NCBI RefSeq assembly: GCF_009765225.1
Contig: NZ_VMSF01000001.1
Span: 3,574,106-3,638,105 of the forward strand
Source: Leifsonia sp. AG29
GTDB taxonomy: Bacteria > Actinomycetota > Actinomycetes > Actinomycetales > Microbacteriaceae
Length of the DNA stretch: 64,000 nt
Reading direction: 5' to 3'
Part shown: one piece after another, positions 51,991 to 60,729 of the stretch
Position numbering within the stretch: the first letter of the stretch is position 1
Layout: each line of letters opens with the position of its first letter
Program-made: the position numbers and the translations under genes
Notes under the pieces: generated by a model
What the model was told of the DNA's origin: nothing
Seen by the model: the letters and a program-made list of their open reading frames with translations, nothing else
The model's database searches: none

Positions 51991-52866
51991 ATGGAATTGC
52001 GCCAGCTCGAGCACTTCGTCACCGTCGCCGAGGAGAAGCACTTCACCCGGGCCGCCGAACTCCTCCGGATCTCGCAGTCGGGACTCTCCGCCTCCATCAG
52101 GTCGCTCGAGCAGGAGCTCGGGACGTCCCTGTTCATCCGCAGCACGCGGCGCGTCGAGCTGACCACCGCCGGGCAGGCGCTGCTGGCCGACTCGGTGCGC
52201 ACGCTGGCGAGCGCCGCCGCAGCACGGAACGCCGTCGAGGCCGTCCGGGGGCTGCTCCGAGGGCGCCTCACGGTCGGGGCCGAGCCGTGTCTCGGCTCGG
52301 TCGACATCCCCGCGCAGCTCGCCGGGTTCCGCACGGCGAACCCGGGCGTGGAGGTGCGCCTCCGCTACTCCGGCTCGGTCGAGCTGGTGGAGGCGGTGGC
52401 CGAGGGCCGCGCCGATGTCGCCGTGGTCGTCGACACCGGCCACACGCCGGCCGGGGTCGAACTGCGGCCGCTGGGCACCCAGGAGATGCTCGTCCTGTGC
52501 CACCCCGAGCACCGGTTCGCGGAGGTCGCGGGGACGGGCGGCAGCATCCCGTTCGAGGAGCTCCGCGGCGAGCCGCTCGTCGGATTCCAGGAGGGGTGGG
52601 GTGCGCAGGCGCTTACCCGCCGCGCGTTCGCGGCGGCCGGCTTCGACTACCGCGCCGCCATGGAGGTCAACGACGTGCACCCGCTGCTCGACCTCGTCGG
52701 CTACAACCTCGGCGTCGCCGTCGTCCCCGCGAGCTTCGCCCTCAAGCGGCCCGACAAGCTGCGGGCCGTGCCGCTGGAGGGCGCACCCGTGTGGACGGTC
52801 GCGGTGGCGGCGGCCGACGAGCCCAGTCCGTCGGCCACCGCCTTCCTGCGCCAGCTGCAGGGCTGA
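51991..52866 (+). CDS. LysR family transcriptional regulator
   Basis: This 291-residue regulator has an N-terminal HTH (LRQLEHFVTVAEEKHFTRAAE; SQSGLSASIRSLEQEL) and a periplasmic-binding-like effector domain. Its target is not evident: the next genes (two aldo/keto reductases) converge on it rather than diverge. TAGAAT at 51979-51984 is 6 nt before ATG 51991, so the mRNA is almost certainly leaderless. Confidence 0.92.
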   Translation: MELRQLEHFVTVAEEKHFTRAAELLRISQSGLSASIRSLEQELGTSLFIRSTRRVELTTAGQALLADSVRTLASAAAARNAVEAVRGLLRGRLTVGAEPCLGSVDIPAQLAGFRTANPGVEVRLRYSGSVELVEAVAEGRADVAVVVDTGHTPAGVELRPLGTQEMLVLCHPEHRFAEVAGTGGSIPFEELRGEPLVGFQEGWGAQALTRRAFAAAGFDYRAAMEVNDVHPLLDLVGYNLGVAVVPASFALKRPDKLRAVPLEGAPVWTVAVAAADEPSPSATAFLRQLQG

Positions 52867-53001
52867 CGCGGCCGCCCTCTCGTTCGGTGTACCACCTTGC
52901 GTCACGGAGGTACACGTGGCGCATGCCCACCCAGCTCGCCCGAACGCAGATCAGCCACACTCCCGCGTCGGCGCGTGTGGGTCAGGCGGCGGAACGGTCG
53001 G
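52867..53001. other. Convergent intergenic region with inverted repeat
   Basis: The 135 nt between the LysR stop and the aldo/keto reductase stop hold GTGTACCACC (52887-52896) and GGAGGTACAC (52906-52915), a 10-bp inverted repeat with one mismatch and a 9-nt loop. There is no T-run. It may be a bidirectional terminator or a protein-binding site. Confidence 0.5.
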
Positions 53002-53868
53002 TCAGGCGCCGGCCGCGTCGAGGCGGTCGAGCTCGTCGCGCGTCAGTTCGACCTCGACGGCGGTCACCGAGTCCTGGATGGTCTCGGGCCGGGACGAGCC
53101 GGGGATCGGGATCACGTGCGGGCTCTTCGCGAGCTCCCAGGCCAGTGCCACGACCTGCGGGCTGATGCCGCGGGCGTCGGCGACCTCCTTGAAGGGGGCG
53201 AAGCGCGAGCCGAGGTCGGCGGCCGACGTGATCCCGCCGAGCGGGCTCCACGGGAGGAAGGCGATGCCCAGCTCGTCCGCGAGCTCGAGCTCCGGCTCGC
53301 TCGAGCGGAACGACGGCGAGAACTGGTTCTGCACCGAGGCGAGGCGGCCGCCCAGGATCTCGTTCGCCTCCCGGATCTGGTCGGGGTTCGCGTTCGAGAT
53401 GCCGGCGAGACGGATCAGTCCCTCGTCGAGCAGGTCGCGGATCGCCCCGACCGACTCGGCGTAGGGCACCTCGGGGTCGGGGCGGTGGAACTGGTAGAGC
53501 CCGATCGCGTCACCGCCGAGCCGCCGGAGGGACGCCTTGACCGCCTCCTTCAGGTACTCCGGACGCCCGTTCAGCGTCCAGCTGCCGTCGCCCGGGCGCA
53601 GGTGGCCGCCCTTCGTGGCGACGAGGATCGTGGAGGCGTCGCCTCCCCAGCTGCGCAGCGCTTCGGCGATGAGCTCCTCGTTGTGGCCGACCTCGTCGGC
53701 GTGGAGGTGGTACGCGTCTGCGGTGTCGATGAAGGTGACACCCGCGTCGAGGGCGGCGTGGATGGTCTTGATCGAGCGCTCACGGTCGGGGCGGCCCTCG
53801 ATCGACATGGGCATGCCGCCCAGGCCGATCGCGGAGACCTCGACGTCGGCGATCCTGCGTGTCTTCAT
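53002..53868 (-). CDS. Aldo/keto reductase (YajO/PhdYeFe-like)
   Basis: The 288-residue TIM-barrel NADPH reductase has the catalytic Asp/Tyr in FIDTADAYHLH, the Lys in VATKGG and the His in LYQFHRPDP. AGISNANPDQIREAN and IPIPGSSRPETIQ match the NADPH-binding end. AAGGAA precedes ATG 53868. The next aldo/keto reductase ends 34 nt upstream on the same strand, so they are probably one operon of two distinct reductases (not recent duplicates). Confidence 0.9.
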   Translation of the reverse strand: MKTRRIADVEVSAIGLGGMPMSIEGRPDRERSIKTIHAALDAGVTFIDTADAYHLHADEVGHNEELIAEALRSWGGDASTILVATKGGHLRPGDGSWTLNGRPEYLKEAVKASLRRLGGDAIGLYQFHRPDPEVPYAESVGAIRDLLDEGLIRLAGISNANPDQIREANEILGGRLASVQNQFSPSFRSSEPELELADELGIAFLPWSPLGGITSAADLGSRFAPFKEVADARGISPQVVALAWELAKSPHVIPIPGSSRPETIQDSVTAVEVELTRDELDRLDAAGA

Positions 53869-53902
53869 GCGGTTCCTTCCGTGTTCCTTCGGTGCTCGTT
53901 CG

Positions 53903-54874
53903 TCACCAGGCGTAGTCCTCGGGCGCGGTCTTGTGCCCGGGGAAGATCTCGTCGAGGCGGGCCAGCGCCGCGTCGTCGAGGCGGATGTCGAGGGCGCGGA
54001 GGCCGCCGTCGAGCTGATCGCGGGTGCGCGGGCCGATGATCGGCCCCGTCACCCCGGGGCGGGTCAGCAGCCAGGCGAGCGCCAGGTCGCCGGGGCCGTG
54101 ACCGAGCTCCGCCGCGAAGTCCTCGTACGCCTCGATCGCGTCGCGGTGCTTCGCGAGGGTCTCGGCGGCTCGTCCCTCCAGGCGTCGCTTGCCCTCGTTC
54201 TGCTTGCGGACGACGCCGCCGAGCAGGCCGCCCTGGAGCGGCGACCACGCGATCACGCCGACGCCGTTCGCCTGGGCGGCGGGGAGCACCTCCAGCTCGA
54301 TCTGCCGCGTGAGGAGGTTGTAGATCGACTGCTCGCTGACGAGGCCCAGCATGTTGCGCTTGCGCGCCTCCGCCTGGGCCGTCGCGATGTGCCAGCCGGC
54401 GAAGTTGCTCGAGCCGGCGTACAGGATCTTGCCCTGCTGGATGGCCGTCTCGATGCCCTGCCAGATCTCGTCCCACGGCGCGTTCCGGTCGATGTGGTGG
54501 AACTGGTAGACGTCGATGTAGTCCGTCTGGAGGCGCTTCAGGCTCGCGTCGAGCGCCCGGCGGATGTTGAGCGCCGACAGGTGGTTCTCGTTGGGCCAGT
54601 CGCCCATGTCGCCGTAGAGCTTGGTCGCGAGCACCGTGCGCTCCCGGCGCCCGCCTCCCTGGGCGAACCAGTTGCCGATGATCGTCTCGGTGGCGCCCGG
54701 GCCCTTGGTGCGGCCGTAGACGTTGGCGGTGTCGAAGTAGTTGATGCCGGCGTCGTGCGCGGCGTCCATGATCGCGTGCGAGTCCGATTCTTCGGTCTCG
54801 GGCCCGAAGTTCATCGTCCCGAGCACGAGGCGCGAGACCTTCAGGCCGGACCGGCCGAGGTATGTGTACTCCAT
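53903..54874 (-). CDS. Aldo/keto reductase (YhdN/Tas-like)
   Basis: This 323-residue protein has the catalytic Asp/Tyr in INYFDTANVYGRTKG, the Lys in LATKLYG and the His in VYQFHHID. It differs clearly from the next reductase (longer, with an insertion after GVIAWSPLQGG). GGAGG lies 9 nt before ATG 54874. The substrate is unknown. It is the first gene of the two-gene unit. Confidence 0.9.
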   Translation of the reverse strand: MEYTYLGRSGLKVSRLVLGTMNFGPETEESDSHAIMDAAHDAGINYFDTANVYGRTKGPGATETIIGNWFAQGGGRRERTVLATKLYGDMGDWPNENHLSALNIRRALDASLKRLQTDYIDVYQFHHIDRNAPWDEIWQGIETAIQQGKILYAGSSNFAGWHIATAQAEARKRNMLGLVSEQSIYNLLTRQIELEVLPAAQANGVGVIAWSPLQGGLLGGVVRKQNEGKRRLEGRAAETLAKHRDAIEAYEDFAAELGHGPGDLALAWLLTRPGVTGPIIGPRTRDQLDGGLRALDIRLDDAALARLDEIFPGHKTAPEDYAW

Positions 54875-55145
54875 ACCGTCAGCCTCCGCCCGGTTGGGTC
54901 AGCTGTCCAACAGGAGATCCGGATCGGATTGAGTGGCAGGGGCGATCAATGCGGGCCGTGGGTGGGGGTGTAGGGAGGAGGGCGCGGGGTCGGTGTCGGC
55001 GTGTTGCGGGGAACGGAGGATGGTTCCAGCGCGACGCGGCGGAAGGTCCTCCCGAGGTCGCGCGGCGGGGTGGGGGCCCAGAGGGTGGGGGCGCGGAGGG
55101 TGGGGGCCCGGGAGGGTCCGGCCCGGAGGGTGGGGGCGCGGAGGG
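54875..55145. other. Intergenic region with G-rich 15-nt tandem repeat
   Basis: 271 nt without a supported gene between the reductase start and the glutaredoxin stop, both on the reverse strand. It holds a GATCCGGATC palindrome near 54917 and, at 55065-55147, the tandem repeat listed separately. Confidence 0.7.
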
Positions 55146-55147
55146 TC
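55065..55147. repeat. 15-nt G-rich tandem repeat (GGAGGGTGGGGGCGC)
   Basis: Five consecutive copies of a 15-nt unit close to GGAGGGTGGGGGC(G/C)C start at 55065, 55080, 55095, 55110 and 55125, followed by a partial copy. Each has two runs of three or more G on the forward strand. The tract abuts the glutaredoxin stop codon and is its 3' untranslated part. Confidence 0.85.
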
Positions 55148-55397
55148 AGGCCTGGAGGGCGGCCTCGAGCTCCGGGTCCGTCGGCTCGACGAAGTGGCGG
55201 CCGTCGGGGAAGACGACCACGGGAATGTTCGTGCGTCCGCTGATCGCCTGGGCGCGGTCGGCCTCCTCGGGGCGGGCCACGAGGTCGATGTAGTCGTAGT
55301 CGACGCCGAGCCGGTCGAGGAGGGCCTTGGAGCGGATGCAGTCGCGGCACCAGTCGGCGCCGAACATCGTGAGCTTGTCGAAGGAAGCGGAGGTCAT
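55146..55397 (-). CDS. Glutaredoxin/mycoredoxin-like protein
   Basis: The 83-residue thioredoxin-fold protein has the redox motif CRDC at 17-20 (FGADWCRDCIRSK) and the cis-Pro region TNIPVVVFPDG. The family includes mycoredoxins, which reduce mycothiol-mixed disulfides in actinobacteria, though the usual CGYC-type pair differs here. TAGCCT lies 6 nt before ATG 55397, so it likely has its own leaderless promoter in the tail of the kinase gene 9 nt upstream. Confidence 0.88.
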   Translation of the reverse strand: MTSASFDKLTMFGADWCRDCIRSKALLDRLGVDYDYIDLVARPEEADRAQAISGRTNIPVVVFPDGRHFVEPTDPELEAALQA

Positions 55398-55406
55398 GCC
55401 ATCAGG

Positions 55407-56069
55407 CTAAGGCCGATTCTCTGAGAGTTCGGCGGTACCGTCCACGACGAGCGTCGCGTGCGCCGCGCCGGGCTCGATGACGCGGGCGTTCGCGCCGTCG
55501 ACGTCCCGCGCCCACGCCTCCGCGGCCTCCCGCGTGCGACCGTGACGGGTGTGCCGCTCGACCAGGCGGCGCAGCCGCACCTCCTCGGGCGCGGCGACGA
55601 ACCAGCTCTCCGCCAGGAGCGACGGCACGCGGTTCCACGGCTCCTCCTCCGCGAGGAGGTAGTTGCCCTCGGCGACGACGAGCCGCGCCTCCGGCGGCAC
55701 GGCGATCGAGCCGGCGACGGGCTCGTCGACCGTCCGCTCGAACGCCGGGGCGTACACGGTGTTGCCGCGCTCGCCGAGGATGCGTCCCAGCAGCGCGACG
55801 AAACCCCAGCCGTCGAACGTGTCGATCGCGCCCTTGCGGTCGTGCCGGCCGAGCGCGTCGAGGGTGGCGTTCGCGAGGTGGAAGCCGTCCATCGGGAGGT
55901 GCACGGCGGCGTCCCGGTCTCCGGTGAGCTCGTTCGCCCGCGCGGCAACGGCTCGAGCGAGGGTCGTCTTGCCCGATCCCGGGCTACCGACGATGCCGAC
56001 GATCGCGCGCGAGCCGGCGGGGGCGAGGTCGAGCGCGCGCTGTGCCAGCGATGCGAGGAGGGTGGTCAC
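55407..56069 (-). CDS. P-loop nucleoside/nucleotide kinase family protein
   Basis: This 220-residue kinase has Walker A GSPGSGKTT at 28-36 and a uridine/pantothenate-kinase-like core (LPMDGFHLANATLDALGRHDRKG, VVAEGNYLL). The true substrate is unknown; relatives phosphorylate nucleosides, pantothenate or sugars. It lies 45 nt after the LacI gene on the same strand and could be co-transcribed with it, but a role in rhamnose use is not shown. GTG 56069 is the start. Confidence 0.82.
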   Translation of the reverse strand: MTTLLASLAQRALDLAPAGSRAIVGIVGSPGSGKTTLARAVAARANELTGDRDAAVHLPMDGFHLANATLDALGRHDRKGAIDTFDGWGFVALLGRILGERGNTVYAPAFERTVDEPVAGSIAVPPEARLVVAEGNYLLAEEEPWNRVPSLLAESWFVAAPEEVRLRRLVERHTRHGRTREAAEAWARDVDGANARVIEPGAAHATLVVDGTAELSENRP

Positions 56070-56114
56070 GCATCCATCATCCCGGGTGGGGCGGCGCCGG
56101 TCACGCCGGGCCGG

Positions 56115-57125
56115 TCACGGGGAGGCGGTGCTCGCGCGCACCACGAGCTCCGGCTGGTAGAGCACGTGCCGCGGCGCGAGGTCGGGGTCGGCCGCCTCCT
56201 CGAGGAGGATCTCGACGCCCGTGCGGCCGATGAGCTGCGTCGGCTGCCGGATCGAGGTGAGGGGGACGACGGAGGCGCTCGCGAACAGGATGTCGTCGTA
56301 CCCGACGAGGGCGAGCTCCTCCGGGATGGAGAGCCGGCCGGTGATGAAGAGCCCCTGCAGCAGCCCGACGGCGAGGAGGTCGTTCGCGGCGAAGACGCCG
56401 TCGGGTCGATCCGCGCGGGGCCGGGCGACGATCGCTTCGCCGACGGCCCGCCCCTCCTGCACGGTGAGGCCGGCGACGGGGAGGACCTCGAGCGTCACGC
56501 CCGGGTGCGTTTCGACCTCCCGGCGCGCGCCGGCGAGACGGTCGCTCACCTGCCTGATCTCGGAGGGGCCGCCGACGAACGCGAGCCGCGTGCGCCCGGT
56601 CTCGATCAGGTGGGCCGCCGCCAGGGCGCCCCCTGCGACGTCGTCGACGGACACCGAGCTGAAGGTCTCGTCGCTGCTCACCCGGTCGACGAGGACCGAG
56701 CGGATCCCCCGGTCGCGCAGCTGGCGGAGCCGGGCCGCCGGGTCGCCTACGGGGGAGAGCAGCACGCCGCGGACCCGGAGCTCCTCGAAGAGGTTCAGGT
56801 AGCCGGCCTCGCGGTCCTTGCGCTCGTCGCTGTTGCCGACGATCACGCTGAATCCGGCCTCGGCGGCCGCGTCCTCGGCGGCGGTGGCCATGTCGGCGAA
56901 GAAGGGGTTGCCCCCGCTGAGCGTGATCAGCCCGAGCGCCTGGCTGTGACCGAGCCGCAACTGCCGTGCGGCCTCGTTGCGGACGTACGAGAGCTTCTCC
57001 ATTGCGGACGTGACGCGCTCGACCGTCTCGGGCGACACGATCTCGGGCCGGTTGAGCACGTTCGAGACCGTGCCGACCGACACCTGCGCCAGCGCGGCGA
57101 CGTCTTTGACACTTGCCGAGGCCAT
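56115..57125 (-). CDS. LacI family transcriptional regulator, probable rhamnoside repressor
   Basis: The 336-residue protein has a LacI helix-turn-helix at about 5-25 (VKDVAALAQVSVGTVSNVLN) and a sugar-binding periplasmic-like core ending YQPELVVR. It is divergent from the sugar ABC transporter operon. ATG 57125 has GGGAGGAG before it; an in-frame extension of 18 codons lacks support. Likely targets are TGAAGCGTTTCA after the transporter promoter and the two TGAATCGATTCA sites before rhaI; a half-like site TTGAATCGAC at about 57165 could give self-control. Confidence 0.88.
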   Translation of the reverse strand: MASASVKDVAALAQVSVGTVSNVLNRPEIVSPETVERVTSAMEKLSYVRNEAARQLRLGHSQALGLITLSGGNPFFADMATAAEDAAAEAGFSVIVGNSDERKDREAGYLNLFEELRVRGVLLSPVGDPAARLRQLRDRGIRSVLVDRVSSDETFSSVSVDDVAGGALAAAHLIETGRTRLAFVGGPSEIRQVSDRLAGARREVETHPGVTLEVLPVAGLTVQEGRAVGEAIVARPRADRPDGVFAANDLLAVGLLQGLFITGRLSIPEELALVGYDDILFASASVVPLTSIRQPTQLIGRTGVEILLEEAADPDLAPRHVLYQPELVVRASTASP

Positions 57126-57475
57126 GCGACTCCTCCCGTGTGGGAAGCATACCGGAATCATCCGGTTTTGAATCGACACAAGAAGGGGCCTCCCAGCGGT
57201 CCATCCGGTGTGCGGGCGGAGAGGCGGCTCCGTGGCAGCGATGAGAGCGGTGTGTGTTGGTTGGACGAGCTCATAGTCTCGCTGATAGTAGCCTTGATCA
57301 GGAGTTTTATTTGGAGCGCAAACCGGTGGGGCGACTTACGGGAAATGTTTGTTAAATCGCTATAACGAAACTCTTGACGCGGTGCCACCGTTGCCCCTAT
57401 GGTGCAATGAAGCGTTTCAAGAGTGCCCGCGATTCGCCGGGCGAAACGACGCAGCACAATACAAGGAGGTATTTG
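57126..57475. other. Divergent control region, lacI-type gene / ABC transporter
   Basis: 350 nt without a gene. The middle (57270-57370) is unusually AT-rich for this genome. It contains the LacI gene ribosome-binding site, a TTGAATCGAC element near 57165, the transporter promoter at 57374-57403, the operator at 57408-57419 and AAGGAGG before ATG 57476. Confidence 0.7.
57374..57419 (+). promoter_or_regulatory. Promoter and LacI-type operator of the ABC transporter operon
   Basis: TTGACG (57374-57379) and TATGGT (57398-57403) are 18 bp apart. TGAAGCGTTTCA (57408-57419), a CG-centred near-palindrome (TGAA-N-CG-N-TTCA), lies over the expected transcription start. Confidence 0.65.
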
Positions 57476-58795
57476 ATGTTCTCTTCGAGGACGGCGACAC
57501 GGATCGCCGCCACGCTCGGCGGCGTCGCACTGCTCGGTGCGGCACTGGCGGGGTGCAGCACGTCCGGAGGGTCCTCCGGCGGTGCGACCACGATCTCGAT
57601 GCTGGCGCCCGGCAACGACCCCATCTCCACCAAGCTCGCCAACGACCTGGCGACGGCGTTCCACAAGGCGAACCCGTCGATCACGGTCAAGGTCGAGACC
57701 CGGCCCGGCGGCACCGACGGCGACAACCTCGTCAAGACGCGCCTGTCCACGGGCGACATGAACGATGTGTTCCTGTACAACTCGGGCTCGCTCTTCCAGG
57801 CGCTGCACCCCGACACGACCCTCCAGCCGCTGACCGACGAGTCGTGGGCGAAGGACCTCACGAGCGACTTCAAGAAGGCGGTGAGCACCCCCAAGGCGCT
57901 GTACGGCGCTCCGTGGGGGTCCACCTTCGACGGCGGCATCATGTACAACAAGAAGGTCTACGACAAGCTCGGGCTGAAGGTGCCGAAGACCTGGAGCGAG
58001 TTCGTCTCGAACAGCGAGAAGATCAAGGCCGCGGGGATCGCGCCCGTGATCGTCTCCTACGGCGACACCTGGACGAGCCAGCTGTTCGTGCTCGCGGACT
58101 TCGCGAACGTGTCGGCCAAGGACCCGAACTGGGCGACCGACTACACGGCCAACAAGTCCAACGCAAAGTACGCGAAGGAGCCGGCACTCGCGGGCTTCAC
58201 CCACACGCAGGAGATCTTCGACAAGGGTCTGATGAACAAGGACTACGCCTCCTTGACCAACGTCAACGCCCTGAAGATGCTCGCGACGGGTGAGGGCGCT
58301 CAGTACCCGATGATCACGACCGTGATCGGCAACGTCGAGCAGAGCAACCCGGCCCAGGTCAACGACATCGGCTACTTCGCGATGCCGAGCGACGCGGGCG
58401 ACCCCCACGCGACCGTGTGGGAGGCGGGCGGCGCCTACATCCCGAAGACCACGACCGGGGACAAGCTGACCGCGGCGAAGAAGCTCGTCGCGTTCATCAA
58501 CTCGTCGATGGGCTGCGACATCCAGAACAGCGCCAGCCTCCCGGCCGGCCCGTTCGCGATCAGCACCTGCAAGGTCCCGGACAACGCCCCGGCCCTCGTC
58601 AAGGACGAGGTGGCCTACCAGGACGCGAAGAAGACCGGCCTCGCACTCGAGTTCCTCTCGCCGATCAAGGGCCCGAACCTGGAGAAGATCCTGATCCAGG
58701 TGGGTTCGGGCATCTCGTCCGCTCCGCAGGGCGCCGCCCTGTACGACCAGGACGTCAAGGCCCAAGCCCAGCAGCTGGGCATCAAGGGCTGGTGA
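57476..58795 (+). CDS. Sugar ABC transporter substrate-binding lipoprotein
   Basis: The 439-residue protein has a lipoprotein signal (LAGC, lipidated Cys 27) and the family 1 extracellular solute-binding fold (ISMLAPGNDPISTKLANDLA; GAPWGSTFDGGIMYNKKVYDKLGL). Given the rhamnosidase and rhaI downstream, the ligand is probably a rhamnose-containing oligosaccharide or glycoside. AAGGAGG is 6-7 nt before ATG 57476. A strong hairpin follows before the permease genes. Confidence 0.92.
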   Translation: MFSSRTATRIAATLGGVALLGAALAGCSTSGGSSGGATTISMLAPGNDPISTKLANDLATAFHKANPSITVKVETRPGGTDGDNLVKTRLSTGDMNDVFLYNSGSLFQALHPDTTLQPLTDESWAKDLTSDFKKAVSTPKALYGAPWGSTFDGGIMYNKKVYDKLGLKVPKTWSEFVSNSEKIKAAGIAPVIVSYGDTWTSQLFVLADFANVSAKDPNWATDYTANKSNAKYAKEPALAGFTHTQEIFDKGLMNKDYASLTNVNALKMLATGEGAQYPMITTVIGNVEQSNPAQVNDIGYFAMPSDAGDPHATVWEAGGAYIPKTTTGDKLTAAKKLVAFINSSMGCDIQNSASLPAGPFAISTCKVPDNAPALVKDEVAYQDAKKTGLALEFLSPIKGPNLEKILIQVGSGISSAPQGAALYDQDVKAQAQQLGIKGW

Positions 58796-58801
58796 GCCCT
58801 C

Positions 58802-58836
58802 GTCCGGGCCGGCGGCATCCCGTCGCCGGCCCGGAC
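58802..58836 (+). terminator. Intercistronic 13-bp hairpin after the binding-protein gene
   Basis: A perfect stem GTCCGGGCCGGCG / CGCCGGCCCGGAC (58802-58814 with 58824-58836) has a 9-nt loop and no T-run. Such hairpins protect the binding-protein mRNA and reduce read-through, so the binding protein is made in excess over the permeases. Confidence 0.75.
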
Positions 58837-58901
58837 CCCCGGCGGCCCCCCGGCCGCAACGCGCCCTGAGGCGCCCGATCCGACTCGACGAGGAGCAGAC
58901 T

Positions 58902-59849
58902 ATGTCGACGGCCATTCCCGCGACCGCGGTGCAAGCGGGTGACATCATCACCGAGGCCCACCGCCCGGGGGTTCGCAAACCGGGCAGATCGCGGATGAAG
59001 TCCGCGTACCCGACCTGGTTCTTCATCCCGGCGCTCGCGCTGTACGCGATCTTCTTCGCCCTCCCGACGTTCTCGTCGTTCTACTTCTCGCTCACGCGGT
59101 GGTCGTTGTTCGACTCGCAGTTCATCGGCTTCCAGAACTACGTCCAGTTCTTCCAGGACCCGCAGCTCTACACGAGCTTCATCCACACCTTCATCTACGC
59201 CTTCCTGACCTCGGGGGCGAAGGTCGTCCTCGGGTTCCTCCTGGCGCTGCTGCTGACCTCCCCGGTGATCGGCCGCGGCTACCTGCGGGCGATCGTCTTC
59301 TTCCCGGTGCTGCTGTCGACCATCGGCGTCGGCATCCTGTGGAAGTCCCTCCTCGACCCGTTCCACGGCATGGTGAACGCGGTCCTGGGGTTCTTCCACC
59401 TGCCGCAACCGGGCTGGTTCACCGACCCGAACCTCGCCCTCTACACGATCGCCGGGGTGGACATCTGGAAGGGCGTCGGCATCGCCACGCTGATCTTCAT
59501 GGCCGGCATCGTCGCGATCCCGAGCGAGTACTTCGAGGCGGCCAAGATGGACGGCGCCTCCAGCTGGCGCATCCTGCGCGACATCACGATCCCGCTCAGC
59601 CGCGGCGCGACCGCGACCGTGATCATCCTGTCGCTGATCGGCGGCCTGCGTTCCTTCGACATCATCTGGGCCACCACCGGAGGCGGCCCCGGCTTCACCA
59701 GCGACGTGCTCGCGTCGGTGATCTACAAGCAGTACCAGGCGGGCTTCTACGGTCTCTCGACCGCGGGCAACGTCATCCTCTTCCTCGTGGTGACCGTGAT
59801 CATGGTGCCGCTGTCGTTCTTCCTCAACAGAAAGCAGGTGGAGCTGTGA
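58902..59849 (+). CDS. Carbohydrate ABC transporter permease (MalF-like)
   Basis: This 315-residue CUT1 permease has six hydrophobic segments and the EAA loop EAAKMDGASSWRILRDITIP, which docks the ATPase. It is the first of two permeases; no ATPase gene is in the operon, so a shared MsmK-type ATPase encoded elsewhere is expected. GACGAGGAGCAG lies before ATG 58902. Its stop overlaps the next start. Confidence 0.93.
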   Translation: MSTAIPATAVQAGDIITEAHRPGVRKPGRSRMKSAYPTWFFIPALALYAIFFALPTFSSFYFSLTRWSLFDSQFIGFQNYVQFFQDPQLYTSFIHTFIYAFLTSGAKVVLGFLLALLLTSPVIGRGYLRAIVFFPVLLSTIGVGILWKSLLDPFHGMVNAVLGFFHLPQPGWFTDPNLALYTIAGVDIWKGVGIATLIFMAGIVAIPSEYFEAAKMDGASSWRILRDITIPLSRGATATVIILSLIGGLRSFDIIWATTGGGPGFTSDVLASVIYKQYQAGFYGLSTAGNVILFLVVTVIMVPLSFFLNRKQVEL

Positions 59850-60679
59850 AGCAGGCGCGCATCCGCTCCTGGAGCGTCGGGATCCTCGCGATCCTGGTCT
59901 CCGTCGTCGTCTTCCTCGTGCCGCTGGCCTTCGTCGTCCTGCAGGCCTCCAAGACGCCGGACGACGCCTCCAGCCTGGCCTTCAGCTGGCCCAAGGAGTG
60001 GCAGTTCTTCCCGAACCTCATCGCCGTGCTCCAGAGCGGCGACGGCCTGATCTGGCGGGCGTTCATCAACTCGTTCGTGCTCACCGTCGGATCCGTGGCG
60101 CTGATGGTGATCCTCTCCGCCATGGCCGGGTACGTGCTCGCCCGCAAGCGCAGCAAGTGGGGACCCGTGGTGAACTTCTTCGTCCTCGCCGGGCTGATCG
60201 TGCCTCCCGCCGTCGTCCCCACGATCTGGGTGCTGCAGGGGGTGGGGCTGTACAAGACGATGCCGGGCATGATCCTGATCGAGACCACCTTCGGGCTCTC
60301 GTTCTGCATCCTGCTGTTCCGCGCCTTCTTCGGCACCGTCCCCCGGGAGCTCGACGAGGCCGCGGTGCTCGACGGAGCCGGCCGGGTCCGGTTGTTCTTC
60401 CAGGTCATCCTGCCGCTCCTCCGGCCGGTGATCGTGACGGTGATCGTGGTGCAGTCGGTGTTCGTCTTCAACGACTTCCAAGGGCCGCTGTACTTCCTCC
60501 CCGGCTCGGACAACGCCACCGTGCAGACCACGCTGTACACGTTCTCGGGGCAGAACCTGAGCTTCTACAACCTGCTCTTCATGGACATCCTCCTCATCAC
60601 CATCCCGCCGCTGGTGGCCTACATCTTCTTCAACCGGCAGATCATCGCCGGCATCACCAGCGGCGCCGTCAAGGGATGA
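59846..60679 (+). CDS. Carbohydrate ABC transporter permease (MalG-like)
   Basis: The 277-residue CUT1 permease has six hydrophobic segments and the EAA loop DEAAVLDGAGRVRLFFQVIL. GTG 59846 overlaps the previous stop in GTGA, so the two permeases are translationally coupled and probably form the heterodimeric channel. A longer in-frame reading upstream lies inside the first permease gene and is rejected. Confidence 0.93.
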   Translation: MKQARIRSWSVGILAILVSVVVFLVPLAFVVLQASKTPDDASSLAFSWPKEWQFFPNLIAVLQSGDGLIWRAFINSFVLTVGSVALMVILSAMAGYVLARKRSKWGPVVNFFVLAGLIVPPAVVPTIWVLQGVGLYKTMPGMILIETTFGLSFCILLFRAFFGTVPRELDEAAVLDGAGRVRLFFQVILPLLRPVIVTVIVVQSVFVFNDFQGPLYFLPGSDNATVQTTLYTFSGQNLSFYNLLFMDILLITIPPLVAYIFFNRQIIAGITSGAVKG

Positions 60680-60729
60680 CCGCGACCACGAACACCGACG
60701 AACGCCTACGAAACGGGAGACACACCGCA

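Noticed and set aside
57158..59026. A ~620-codon reverse-strand frame opposite the ABC transporter genes
   Set aside because: Low-complexity composition without any family motif; the forward strand holds clear transporter genes.
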